Program-made: the position numbers and the translations under genes | Part shown: positions 17,061-29,799 of the stretch, one piece after another | Position numbering within the stretch: the stretch's first letter is position 1 | Layout: the number at the start of each line of letters is the position of its first letter | Source of the DNA: Nymphaea colorata | Lineage: Eukaryota > Streptophyta > Magnoliopsida > Nymphaeales > Nymphaeaceae | Length of the DNA: 64,000 nucleotides | NCBI RefSeq assembly: GCF_008831285.2 | Contig: NC_045142.1 | Coordinates: 1,245,001 to 1,309,000, forward strand | Direction: 5' to 3' | The notes under the pieces: model-generated | What the model was told of the DNA's origin: nothing | The model's database searches: none | What the model saw: the letters and a program-made list of their open reading frames with translations, nothing else

Positions 17061-20000
17061 TGATCTTGTAGGGGGATGTCAACCAAGCAAATGGTTTGAT
17101 TCAGCGAGTTTTAAGACACTGATCTACTCTTTTTCTATCTGAGCCTATTGCCTAACATGGTCTTTGCAGATACCGAAGCTGTGACTAACATTATCTTCTG
17201 TCTGCTGGAGACTTTCAAGCTGGAAATGCAACTTGCATAATATGATACCTCATATTTTCAAACTGCACTTCTCACAATATTATCATTTCCTATAGAAAAT
17301 TCATTAATACCGTGAAATTTAAGAGTTTCTCATTAACTAAAAACTACTTTTCCATTTTTTTTAATTATGTGTCAGCATCAGACATACCCCATATGTATAC
17401 CTGTGCCCTTGTGTCATATAGCTCAATTGATGATCTATGGATGCATGAATATGCATGTATGCTTACTTGACATATACTCTTGATTGATCATGTGGCATTC
17501 GTTTATGACATCACTCCACTGATCATTTTATGCAAAGGAATGTCTCTATATCAGACATACCCTGTATACCTATGTGACATTGTTCAACTGATGATCTATG
17601 AATGCTTGAATCTGTAGATACATACCCTTTATATGGTACCTGCACCTATGTGATATAAGATGCACGTATCAAGCAAATTATGTCCGCAATATCGCAAACA
17701 AATATCACATATAGATTGTTATTTTTTGAAATTATTGTGGACTTCTATGAATCTCTTTTGCAGCAGAAGGACTATTGGAGCCAGAGTTAATGCGAAGCAC
17801 TTACAGGCATATCTGGGAGAATAGAAGGGAAGACATTGATTTATTGGCAAGCGCATGCCTCTAACTCAAGACCAAAAGAGAACCAGGCTGAGCCCACTAA
17901 ACAAACTCGAGGGTCTTCTTCATCAAGGATTGCAGGGCATTCACATTGTCATTTAACAAATGCACTCCATAATCAAGCAAAAGCACTGCATGTTTATTCT
18001 GTCCTCTCTCTCTCTCTCTCTCTCTCTTTTTCTGTGGGCCAAAGGGAAAAGCTCCTTTATTGGAGTAAAAATGGAATGGAGATAAGACCGCCCTCCAAGT
18101 GATTGTGGAACACCACCAGGAGATGCTTCCAGGTTGGCGTCCCATCAGCAGTATAATAATAAGCTAACCAGATGTGTGGTCTCATTGTGTTGTAAAGTAA
18201 CACTGAGTGACCTGATCTCAATTTGCAGATAAGCATGATTTCGGTTGGTCAAATCTATACTGACTATATCCAGCTTCAACTTTGACATCAAGGGTTTCCC
18301 TCTCTCAGTTTTGAACTTGTGATGCCTTTCATTATTTTTAAACTTGTGACATCCTGCTATCTCCTATCCCTGGGGTCTGTCATACTATTTGTGAGGTCCT
18401 CAGGCCTTGTAAGGGCATCTCACATCCTTACCAGATCAGCAGAACCATTACTGAGCTTTTCTTCTTCCTTGTTTCATTATAGAGGGATGCTGAGTTTCCA
18501 TGACTTAAAGAAGTGATATTCATATGGCCTGCTTTGATTGGTTCTCGGTGTGAATCCCTCAAATGTTCCTTTCGAAATATCTATAGCAATCAATTATATA
18601 GAATGATTACGATAGAAGTCTTATGCCTAACTCCTTTTCAGTAATGATGTAGCTCCTTTTCCTAACAGGAAGTCAATGGAAAATAGGAACCAGACTCATC
18701 CACAGAAAGAAGCAAAGAGATTCGTTACTCATTCAAGGACTAACCAGTCTGTTTCTTCTGCGTAAAGTGATGTTTCACTTCCAGTTTTGTCTTGTGCTGG
18801 CAATAGGGACTCACATGGTGGTTTGTTTAATACAATCAGAATATTTAATTACCATGTGAACTTCATGGTTATCTGAATAATTTTTATTTTCTCAGTTAGG
18901 ACTTTGGTTGGATTAAAAACAACCGTAAGCTTTCAAAACAGTACCGGGTTTGACCGCCATGATAATATCAATTGTCTTCTGAAAGCTCAATAATTGTTAG
19001 ACTGCCTTAGAACAAAAGGATTAACTTTGTAACTCTTACGATCCAATCCCTATGAAACGATGTCGCATTCTTTTCTTTTTCAAAATTGGCAAGGTGGGGT
19101 TAGGCAAAACTTCACCAGATGATTAATAAAGCGTGATCGGATCTGGATCAAAATCTCAAAAAATTTCTTAAAAAGTTTAGAAAGCAAAACTTCTAAAATA
19201 AAATGAAAAAAAGGCAAAAATATAATAGAAAATGCAAAAAAAACCAAAAAAATGAAAATAAACGTGCGTTCATGATGTCTTTTTTTTGGATTTCCTTTCT
19301 TTTTATTGTCTTAAGAAAGGGTCTTTTTGCAGTTTTATACGGTTGACTTTTTTTTGAAGTATAAATGGGTATTTAAAAAAAAAAATCCGAGTTTTATGTG
19401 GCTATGATATGAAGTAAGTCCACACAAACTTGTTCTCAGATCTCAGAGGCAAGGGTTTTATACTTTTCATTGTTAAAGAGTGAGTTTTAAAATATAAAAA
19501 AAGACTCAATGTCAGCTACCAAATATGTAACATGTTTCATGTTAGGTGTATGCTCTAGAGCTTTAACTGGCAACTGGTCTTTAGAACCTACAAAAGTTGT
19601 AGTATTTGAGTCAGAAGGCAAAGGGTTTGCAAGTCACATGATCAAGATAGCAACAGGGACCATTGGCCCAAGCCTATGTTCCCATCAAGAAGACTAATAA
19701 GGCCAATATGAGGTCTTTTAGCAGTAACATTCTTTTAGTTCACTACATGGTAACCTGCAACTACATGTGCAGTTTAATAGGAACAATAATAAAATGATAA
19801 CAATAATACCAAATAATAATGGAAATTAATGTTATAAAACATACCTAACTCTTTCTATTGAAGGCTTCAGATTGGTTAGCCTATAGTATGTGAAAAAAGC
19901 ATAGGTCCCTCTCTTCCTCAGCACCAGATGGCCATAAAGTTGTGACAGAAGCACATATCATTGAGATGTAAAACTTGTGATGCCTCTTCATTTTGGGCGC

Positions 20001-20770
20001 CTTACTTGTGTAGCTCCTACCAAACGAGTGGCCAAAGCCCATTTGGGCTGTTCAATTATTTGCCTTGACATAGACAAGATCAGTCTTCTTGGTCTCTATC
20101 AATTAGCAAAGGGACATGAATTAGTGAATGCCAACTCGTTGGTACAACAATAGCAGTGGCAGACAAAAAATTGCACTTTGGGATGTCGATAAAGAGGAAA
20201 TGGCTCTTCAGATGAGGCCAAGGAGGAGAGTCCTGTCTCTGTTGCATGATTGAGGTCCAAATAAGGCCATGGTTTGTGACTCAGACTTCTTTTGGCTTGT
20301 CCCAGAGCCCTTTTCATTTCAATCCACGAGCTTTCCCATTTGCTCTTCCCTCTGTCTCTTTGTCTTTTGGTTTTTTCATCCAGAAGTCAGATTATTGGTC
20401 TAAATGTTCGGTGAGCATGAATGCTTGTGGACACCTTGTCCGTGTCTACAATGGTTCATCCAATGGAGAAGGGGAAGTTGAACGTGGAATTGTGGTGTGA
20501 AATCAGGTTTTTCTGAAGGTAGTGTTAGAAAGCCAAAGGCTCCTAATTACTGAAAGATCACTCATAATATGACGCAGAATGTGATCCTTAGCAAAAAAGC
20601 ATCAAGACTGTGCTACAAATAAAATGAGTTCAGATATTAATGTACAGGAGATATATATCAGTACAATACCCTTGCCAATTTATTGACAAGTAGATCTGCA
20701 GTAGGGAATGTGTCAGAAAAGCTTGGTACAAGAAGTTGTTGATACAGTTCTGTATGGGGGGTTGGGGGAG

Positions 20771-20772
<2 letters not shown>
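17061..20772. other. Spacer with unassigned possible exons, no firm gene
   Basis: Three plus-strand pieces have acceptor-like starts and short open frames: about 17170-17240 (TEAVTNIIFCLLETFKLEMQLA then stop), about 17763-17874 (EGLLEPELMRSTYRHIWENR... then stop) and about 18669-18765 (ENRNQTHPQKEAKRFVTHSR... then stop). Each ends in its own stop, so they cannot be chained as read. They could be terminal exons, a non-coding transcript or chance. A (CT)12 run is at 18004-18027. Confidence 0.3.

Positions 20773-20812
<40 letters not shown>
20773..20812. repeat. (GA)20 microsatellite
   Basis: An uninterrupted GA run in the gene-poor spacer. Confidence 0.95.
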
Positions 20813-20814
<2 letters not shown>

Positions 20815-23800
20815 ATGTACTACTTATTAACATTATTGGCCAAGCTTCTAGTCCCTGCTTGAGTAGATAAAGAGTCAGATGGACTTGGAAAGCTAAAAGG
20901 AATGACTAGCTTTACACCATCTTTCTTTCTGCATTATTCTGCTCTGTCAGATGCACAAGAAGCCAAAAAACTTTCTTCAATCTTATGGTGGGCAGTGTCA
21001 AATTGGTACCAAAAAGCTGGATCTGATTTTCACTGCTTGGTTTTGATTTACATGCACAACCAATCAAAGCACACCAAAATATCAACTTGAGAAAAGGTCT
21101 GCTGACAGCCAATTAGGTGCACTTGAACTACACAACGCAGAAACATGCACACTCATATGTATTTCTGTCGGCCCCATGAAGCAGGATAAACACAATTATC
21201 ATCTTGTGAGACAAAAGACTGCACTGGCCATGTGAACTGGACTAGACAATAAGCTGTTCACCGGCAGTTTCCGCCGCTACTTCTGTCAAAAAATTGTTAC
21301 TAGATAGCCTGCTCACAGTATGTGATCCTTGTGATTACTTGCAGCAGCATTCTTTGGAGAACCTTCGCATCTGCATTTGATCCATGTCCTATCTGAAGAT
21401 TGTTTAGATATTTCTTGGACTAAAATACCTTTCCTGTCATAGAAGGTCCATTTCTGTACGGGTCATTGCAGATGCTATTAAAGCTATAATCCAACTTTCA
21501 GACTCAGGGTGCAGTTAGTGATAATGTGTGCTTCTTGATACTGGTAGTTTGTAACGTTGGAGGCTTGGAAATAACTCGAAAATAATTTTGCAACCAGCAA
21601 ATTTATCATACAGGATGTTTACATGTGTTTAGGCCCAAATATTACAGGATGTTTGCTTCTTGGGTTTCAGCCTTGCTGTCGTTGAAACATGTGTGAGTCG
21701 CAGTTTTGCTTGCTGAGCTATATGATGTCTTAATAACCTGTTATCACCATATTTTCTAGTTTTTTCTTTTGGTTTAGCCTTAATCTCATCCTTGTGTTCA
21801 ATTTCTCTTGATTGAGTTACATGTAAGAATTCCTTACAACACTATAATTTTTTTATTCTATGAATGTACCATAATCTCATTGATTTGTTTCCTTAATTGA
21901 GTTTCATGTATAAAAATAAAGACTTTTGTTACAACATGTGTGCAAGGATTGGGCAAAGCCTTCTCACTGGTTCAAGAGAGAAGCGTTTAGCCTGTGTACT
22001 ATGGTTGACAATGCTCTTGATTGCCGTTTGTTGCATCTGTTGATATTATTAATGGTAAAAGTTGAATATGGGTTCATCTAGATTTTAAGTTTAGATTATA
22101 ATTTTTGACTTGGATTTCAATGAAAAGGCCAATACTTCCCCTCAGAACAACTAAACATGGAATTTTTTTTTTAACTTGTTCTTTCTCCTAGAAATAAAAC
22201 ATGAGAAATCTTTTGCCCTGCCAAAGTTTCGCCAAATCTAAGCCTCAAATTATTGTAGTACAGGAAAGAGGACAAGTTCTGTTGATTCTTTTGTACATAG
22301 AGTAACTCTATTGGCCTACAATAATTTTGTTTGTCATTTTCTTTTCTTCGCTGTCAATGGGACCAAGACGTATAAATCAGGTGTACTATTAGGTTTTTCT
22401 TTCATGAATCACATTTGTTGTTGTTTATACATTGATAGCCAAATTATTGATCATATCGACGCTGACCTTTGTAGTATTTTTGTTTTGATAGCGACATTAA
22501 ACATGAAATATTGCTGGTGAGGGTTACCAAATAATTCATACCAGACTCACAGCCTTGATGGGCTGGAACACATGATTGCAAAAATTATTATACAATTGCA
22601 TTTATTTGTGGTTCCTAATTATATGAGTCCATTCCTCTCATGGTCCAAAATCTGTGAACTGACTCTTTTGTTAATTCAGTTGAGAAGTTTCACATTATAT
22701 AACACTCCAAAAGTTTGTTATTGTAAAAAATCTTGACTGGAGTTGTTAAGTGGTTGGCTGTTCTGCTTTGCAGCATTTCTAAGATGAAACCGAAACTGCT
22801 AGGAAGTAGGTTGGGATCGGTAGGACCGAAAGCCCGAGCCTGGCATAGGAGTTGGCTGAATTATTACACTTGGCATCAGAATTGATTCAACATTCAAACT
22901 AGAGGTTGTTAAGTGATTGGTTGCCTTGGTTCTTAACCTTTTTGAATCGAAACCAAATCTACTAAGGAGCAAGTAGGAATCCATCAAACTAAGGGTCTGA
23001 ACCCGTGGACTGGTTTGTCAAAATAAGTAATAGATGATTACATAGTTCTATTTAGAAACCCAAATAAAGTCATGCAAGAATAGGGAAACTTTCACAAATT
23101 ATTGTAAGAAAGGTCAGACTTAGTGTGGGGCTCCTGCATAGAAAGCCTACAATGAAAAATTCAAATGTCACTTTTCATATTAGGCAGAACATTCAAAGTG
23201 TTTCCATCACCATTTGGAGTTTTAAAATAAAAAAGGACGGCTGAATCCTCCTTCATTCCAGTGGGCAGATGACTATCTAAAGTTATTTAAGGAAATTCCC
23301 ATATTAAAAGCTAACATTTTGGCGAAGGATGTAAATTGATCAGATATATTCAAGGTGGTATTATGTAATTTACTATTTCAACAAATATTTCAGATCCATG
23401 GATCTGAGATGATCAGAAGTGACCGTGGATCTCAGATCTACAGCTATCAAATACATGCCAACTGAACTAGTTCTCTTTCTATATCGGTTTATTTAAATAT
23501 GGTAAAAGAAATTCAAATCTTTCAGATTCAGAATAAAGATCCACGCCAGTTTCCTACTAATTAACATCAGATCTTATGCCGGTCGGATCCAAATTGAAGT
23601 ACTCCGAACCCAGATCCAATCACATGATTTCCGGGTCAATAATCAGGGAATCTAATTGGGACCCTTTGATGATGTAATGAAGGATGTCATTCAATTGATC
23701 GTGAGGGTTTTTGTTAAACGAAGATCACATTCACGAGTTGAGTTAAAGCCCGCAGCTTCTGTTGGCACGTCATTCTCAGTACCAAATAAGAAAACAAAGT

Positions 23801-26048
23801 ACGACGTTTAATTATATTTGGGGCCCCTCAAGCCTTCCCACCACCAATCCCAATCTTCGGGAACAGTTCTTCCTGGGTTGTCCCTGCTGTTAGATTATTT
23901 TCTGTGGCTAAAAATCATCAGAAAAGATCACATAAAATTTTAAAAAAATCATTGCTTGGGTATGGTTTTTAGTAATGAAATGCATTTCTCATTATAGTTT
24001 TTAGCGACATAAAATACAAAAAAAAAAGATCCTGCCTCAAAGGTGGCTGGCAGGTTTTAATTTTCCTATATATATATATATATATCAAATATGATTTCTA
24101 GATTTTTCTGTCTAGATTTGGATGAAAAAAAACCTGACTTCTTAGTTCTTACAGCATACAGTCCAATGCAATCCATGAGGTACTGTGATTTCACGCTTGC
24201 CCAATACAAATCTGAATGGCTGGAGGATTTCACCTTGCCTGCCCAATACAGATCCGAATGGTTGGATATATATATATATATATATATATAGGTAAGTATT
24301 AGATCCTTAGGCCTGGATTTGGTGTCTTACTGTTTCTGAGTGTCACTCGCTGTGGCAAAAGACTCAAATCTTAGGTTTGAACAAAAAAGTTATTTAATCA
24401 AATGCGGAAATTAACTTTTATAAAAAAATTGAAATCAATGACTTAGATTCATAGAAAATTTAAGGGTCATGAAGTCCATACTGTGCGTCAAATTTGGACC
24501 AACTTTTTTTTTTCCAACCTTGTAAATTTGAGTTTCTCAGAGTTTATTCGTGAAGTCAAATTTTGGGAAGAACAGCTTACTTTGGCTGCGCGGCAAGAAA
24601 ATTGCCTTGTGCGTTTTTGTGTGTATGTATCTGATCTTCGCTGGCTAGCCACCTCATCTCAGCGACGTATTCATCTTTGATATTATATGTGAATCAGCAT
24701 CCCGCCAAAGAGAGCAAAGACAGAGTCAGCTTTAGGTTTGGGCCCAGCGGAATGTACCTTCTAAACCCATCTTTTTTATATGGTCCGATCATACAGAAGG
24801 TTTTGAAATGGAAAATGGTTTCTGAATTTCTCTTATATATATATATATACCCTTCATCTATCATGTGAGATTTAATGGACAGAGATCTCATCAGTGAGAG
24901 GAAAATGAGTATTTGCATCCACAGTATGTTTGAATTGCCCTTATCTCAAGTTAAAAGAAAACAGATATGAGCAGTTTGGAGAAATTACAATGCAAAATGC
25001 CCATATATTTTTTTCATATCGACTCATCAATCTTGTTTATCAAATCTGACATTAATGGCACAACGCAAGGCCCCAAGTGAGGATCTGCTAAGACCAGGTT
25101 GGACAATTCTATTGAGCCAAGTTATTGCCAATTTACGGAAAGGGGTTGAGGTTTTGAGTTTGTTTGGAAGTTTATAATAATACTGCAGGAAAATGCCAAA
25201 GAGGTCAAGAGCATGGCTTACGCTACCATAATTATGCATAGTTCCTGCCTAAGAGATTGTGACATTTTCTCTTGCATACGAAATTAACAGCTTCTTTAAA
25301 AAATGTTCATTTTTTCTGTAAAGACCTCTTTGCAAAATTGATGCATGAAAAAGCCTTTGGAATAGTTAGATCACATATATAAGCCTGTAATATGTTTCTT
25401 AGAAAAGCTAAACTTTTGAGGGTTAATTAAAAATAAAAAACCTTAAAGTATTTAACAGCCTGTGACCTGCGGCACCAATGAATTAAATCAGCTTGACAGT
25501 GATTTGACTAGAATCGACTAATTCAAACAACAATTAAACTTTTGCCCACAGCTCCTATGATATAACAACTATTCTATGTTTGATTATATCATTGTTTGAT
25601 TCCCGTGAATATTACTTCTCTGTATTACAAACAACGGCTGACATGAGTTAAAACGGCTGACATGAGTTAAAGAGTGTTACTTCACCTAGGTTTCGAAACA
25701 GCCCTTAACCCTAGGGTAAGGAGGGGTTTCAGCCGTTTCGGAGTAATTCCCACAAACCCCCAGGACATTCGATCCATCTGTCATATATGAGCAACTACAA
25801 ACTTTGTGTTGGAATAAATGATTGCAACCCGCACCAACATGACTGAAGGGAGATATCTTTATGGTAGCATAATTAGTTAACTACAATGGCTGACTGAGGA
25901 AGGCTTTCTATGCAGTTCAGTTGGGCCTTGGAAGAATTCTTGGAGAATGAAGCACAGGCGTCAAGATACAAAGCTTTTTATTCATTAATGATGGACTATG
26001 AAGGCATCACACATTTTTACAATGGGGAAAATCTAGATCTCCCACTCA
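20813..26048. other. Spacer, no gene recognised
   Basis: AT-rich DNA with TA microsatellites at 24067-24085, 24266-24290 and about 24835-24849. Dispersed-repeat-like sequence at about 23390-23640 shares a motif with 10345-10370. Short open frames on both strands have no recognisable product. The last few hundred bases before 26048 probably include the 3' UTR of the HAD gene. Confidence 0.5.
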
Positions 26049-28296
26049 CTAAGCAGTCACTGATGTCTCTATGGCAACACCAGCAGGGTAGCGGACCTTC
26101 TCTGCCTTCTCTTTGCCTTCCCAGAGAGCAGGCAGTGCTTCCTTGAGGTTATGGATGTTCTCCAGGCAGAAATCTGCACCTTTTACTCGAGCAGAATTTC
26201 CAACCTGCAGAAAATTATCATCCAAACTCCATTGTTACTGCTATCACCTTCTTACACCAAAGTGCACAATGTATTGATTTATCTACCAAGAACTGAAAGT
26301 AACTGTACACAAGATAAGAAAGGTTACTTACCAGTACTGTGTTAAGTCCTGCAAGTTTTCCAGACTGGATGTTGCGGACACTGTCGTCAAAGAATATCTG
26401 CAAAATGAACCACCTAACCATGAGCTTCATTTCTCTCAAAATAATCGACTCTTCACCCAAACTTTCTTGCTGTTGCGGTGATTATATATTTCACACCATT
26501 GATGAGATAAAGCGAACGAATCAGAAAGAAAACAACAATTCATTTTCCTATGCTCATAAAACCGAGTTGCTGCATGACCGCATAAAGCATGCAGTACCTT
26601 TTTCAGTCTAATACAATGGATGGTCAGTACTTACTGTCCGGTGAGGATCAACATTGGCTATTTTAATGGCCTGATCGTAGGCATCTTTCATTGGCTTGCA
26701 CATAACGGGAGTAGCAGGGATCTCGGCGTTGGGCTCCACGGCAAGGATATCAAAAATATCATTTTGGCATTGAAAGCCACAATCTGCGTTCTCATTTGAA
26801 TCATTCACGTCATTCAGTGTTTCAAAGCATATGATTCCTTCAAAACAGTCTTCCAAACCAAGCCGGTGCAGTGCTTTGGCAGCATGGATCTTATCAGCGT
26901 TCGTGAATATCTGCTTCACACAAAAAAAGCTTGTTATTTCTGCAACAAAATTGTCTTAACAGTTGACTTCTCATAAAATTTGGGTCCTTCTTGTATAACA
27001 GTATATTAAGAAAAAAGGAAACCACTTAAATGGTGCTAACTTTCTATAAGCCACCCGTTTTCTGTAGACATGGATGCTTTCAAAAGGGAGCAGTCATGGT
27101 TCCAAAGAATTGAAAGCCAAAAACCATTTATGCAAGCATGGGTTTACATGGCAAGGTCTAAGCACAAATTTAACCAAGCCCCCGAGATCAATCATGTCTC
27201 TTCAACCCACGATGCTTCTAAAGGAAAAGGGGGGAAGCCAAAAGGTACGAAGATAGAAGAAGATTTTTGGTGGCCCCTTTCTGTGGGTAAGGCCGAATGC
27301 ATCCTACCTAGTTGACGATATTTTTTAAGTAAACTATGTTTCGTTCCCGAATTGAAGACATTCCTCTAGTTTTAAGTTCAATTATTGGCTTCCTACCTAA
27401 ATGAACTTGTATTTGAAACCAAATACTGCACCAATGGAAATATCAAGCATATTATTTTAAATAGCTTACCAGTTTCCGTACAGGTATACTAAGTAGCAAG
27501 CTTCGCAGCACTGGATCTGGTTTGAGTTTGTCATATGGCAACCTTCCGTGTACGTATCTGGAAAAATGAAGAGTAAAAAGGAAATATCAAAACTAAGATA
27601 CCAGCAAAAATCTGTACTAAAACATTCTGAAATAAAACAGATGTCATGGTACCTGTGATATTCATCGTAGTTAATTTTATAGCCAATAGCCTGCAGAAAC
27701 AGACGGTTGATAACAATCAGATAGTGGAGAAAAGATGTAAAGCTCCAGAGGAGTATACGGTAGACCAAAATATGCGACAAAGATTGAGCAGCTAGCCAAA
27801 CAAAAGAAAAGTAAACGAGCATCGGGTAAGGAAAATACCGTAAGGCCTGCCAACGTCGTCCCATACTTTTTATACAATGTGGTTCCCATGTCGGCTATCT
27901 TGCTTTCCTCTATTCCAAGCTTTTCAACCATATAATCTGTGTAGCACAACAATTAAAAGTTTCAGGAATAGTTTCCATATTCAGCCATATGAAGCGAGAG
28001 TAAACTCTCAAGATAATAAAAAGGAGAGAGAAAGTGGAGGTGCCTATTTTGAAACATAAAAATTATAACTGCACTTGCGTTTACCTTCAATGTTCTTGCG
28101 ACATGAAGCAGCCAAACCAGAGCTTATTGGATACAGGGTATCATCCAGATCTACCAAACACAACTGAGATAAGTACCATTTCAAGAAAGAAACGGTAAGT
28201 ATTGGTTCTAAGTTCACTAGATCAAGTGGTCTTACCAAAAAAGAGACAATCATACTTAGGTGTGTGAACGCGCAGGTATTGGTCCTCGTATTCCAT
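26049..28296 (-). CDS. HAD-superfamily hydrolase, SDT1/pyrimidine 5'-nucleotidase-like, 282 aa, 8 exons
   Basis: Exons, 5' to 3' on the minus strand: 28296-28236, 28150-28085, 27936-27839, 27690-27653, 27557-27470, 26910-26635, 26397-26332 and 26204-26049 (TAG). They sum to 849 nt in one frame. HAD motifs are all present: motif I DLDDT (D21, D23, T25), motif II IFTNAD (T120), motif III lysine in CKP (K189) and motif IV IFFDDS (D213, D214). The start MEYEDQYLRVHTPKYDCLFF is typical of the plant members, as are FNYDEYH-like and HGRLPYDKLKPDPVLRSLL blocks. The family includes yeast SDT1 and PHM8, nucleotidases acting on nucleoside monophosphates; a soluble enzyme is expected. The exact substrate here is inferred only. 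The acidic N/D/E-rich insert at about 150-182 lies in the cap-core linker and is variable in plants. Confidence 0.92.
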
Positions 28297-28314
28297 ATTT
28301 TTTCTTACCAACAA

Positions 28315-29635
28315 CTGGTAGGCCAGAGTCACAATGAGTTCCCAAACCAAAATATGTAAAAAATAAAATTAACAGTCATGTGTATAATATAACAAAGCAA
28401 GAGCACTAGAAAACATAATTGCCAATAATTAAGTTGCAGCGGTGGCGAAATTGTCAAAGGAGAACAATGCAGCACACCTAATAAACGAAAGGAAAATTCA
28501 TCTGCATAACCTTATAGGAGTTGCTTTGACAGGAAACCACTTGCATTTCTTCTTTCGCAGTCAAAATTCTAAAGGCAAGACGCCCACAATTACAAGGTCT
28601 CTTGACTCTTGAACCTTAAGGTGACGCGCCATGACCAAATGACAAATTTTCGCTTTCAAAGACTGTTATTTCCATGACAACACCTTTGGCCCATTTGCAT
28701 ATTTTCTATTTGTCATAAGCGTCAACTTTGGTAAAGACCAGCGCCTATAGCAGGCCAGGAAGAAGGATGGTTCAACCACCCATGAGATTCCTAATATAAA
28801 TCGTAGTACCATTTCTAAGTACATGTCTTGGCCCAGCAAACTGCCGAATCTTTCAAACAGAGGGACCGGAGTTTTTGTCCTAAACTAGGATTGCAAGGTG
28901 GGCAACACGCAATAGGGGTCAACCGAGAAAGAGGTAGAAATTACTACCATCGATCTAAGAAAGACTACCAATCAGAGACCATGCCTTCCATTACTATGTC
29001 TGCTAGAAAAGCTATTCAATTTGAAACAAGGAACTGCCACTGGAGATTTCAAAGCCTGACAAGAACAGGCCAGTTATACGTGGACACAGTTAAATTGGAA
29101 TTCACATCCACTAATATGTGGTCATGATCAAAATCTCGGCCAAGAAAATTTGGAATTGACATCCACTAATATGTGGTCACGATCAAAATCTCAGCCAAGA
29201 AAATTGACAAGGTCAAGAAAGGAAAGGGAAAATAAAAGCAACCGCAAAAGAGCCAAGAAAAAAGAAAACCAATCGTGAAAAAGAAAACTAAAAGCCCCAA
29301 AACAAGTAAAAAGAAAAAGATAATGGAGCAGAAAACCTAAAAATCTACAGCCATTTGTGATTTCCTCAGAAATGGAAGATTCACGAAAGCAAGGACGAGT
29401 AAACACCACACAGAGAAGGAGAACGAAGGGAAGAAATGGTAAGAAAAAGAGCACTTCGTCCATGAAAAACTTAGAAAAGTGATTCAAATTCGTAAAAAAA
29501 CAACACCAAACAACACGAATCCCAGAGAAGAAGAGTTCCGCAAATCACTCACGAGCAAATGGTATACCAACGTTATGGTTGCTAGCAACAATATCAGAAT
29601 ACAAGCGAAGAAAAGCATTCTGATCGGTAAATTAC
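28315..29635 (-). other. 5'-UTR intron of the HAD gene
   Basis: On the minus strand, a leader exon ends TTTCTCAG at 29636 followed by GTAATT. The intron closes at an acceptor reading ctaccag, with the second exon starting at 28314, 18 bases before the ATG. The intron is about 1.3 kb and non-coding. It holds the 55-bp tandem duplication listed separately. Confidence 0.6.
29095..29205. repeat. Tandem duplication, about 55 bp x 2
   Basis: The unit acatccactaatatgtggtc occurs at 29104 and 29159, and the homology extends over the whole 55-bp period with about three mismatches. It lies inside the inferred 5'-UTR intron of the HAD gene. Confidence 0.9.
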
Positions 29636-29772
29636 CTGAGAAACCAACCGGAACTCTCACTCGGAGAGAGAGAGAGAAAGATGCTGAAGCAATGTCAGAA
29701 TGAGTACAAAGTTGAAACGCAGAAGGGAGAAAAGTGCGAAAGGGGGGGAGGACGTGAGGAGCGGAGCAGCGC

Positions 29773-29779
29773 TTATATA
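29773..29779 (-). promoter_or_regulatory. TATA box of the HAD gene
   Basis: The minus strand reads TATATAA. It lies about 140 bp upstream of the leader-exon donor at 29636, which leaves room for a transcript start near 29745 and a leader rich in CT (the GA runs at about 29660-29680). Confidence 0.6.
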
Positions 29780-29799
29780 GACGACGAACGTGAAGCCGT

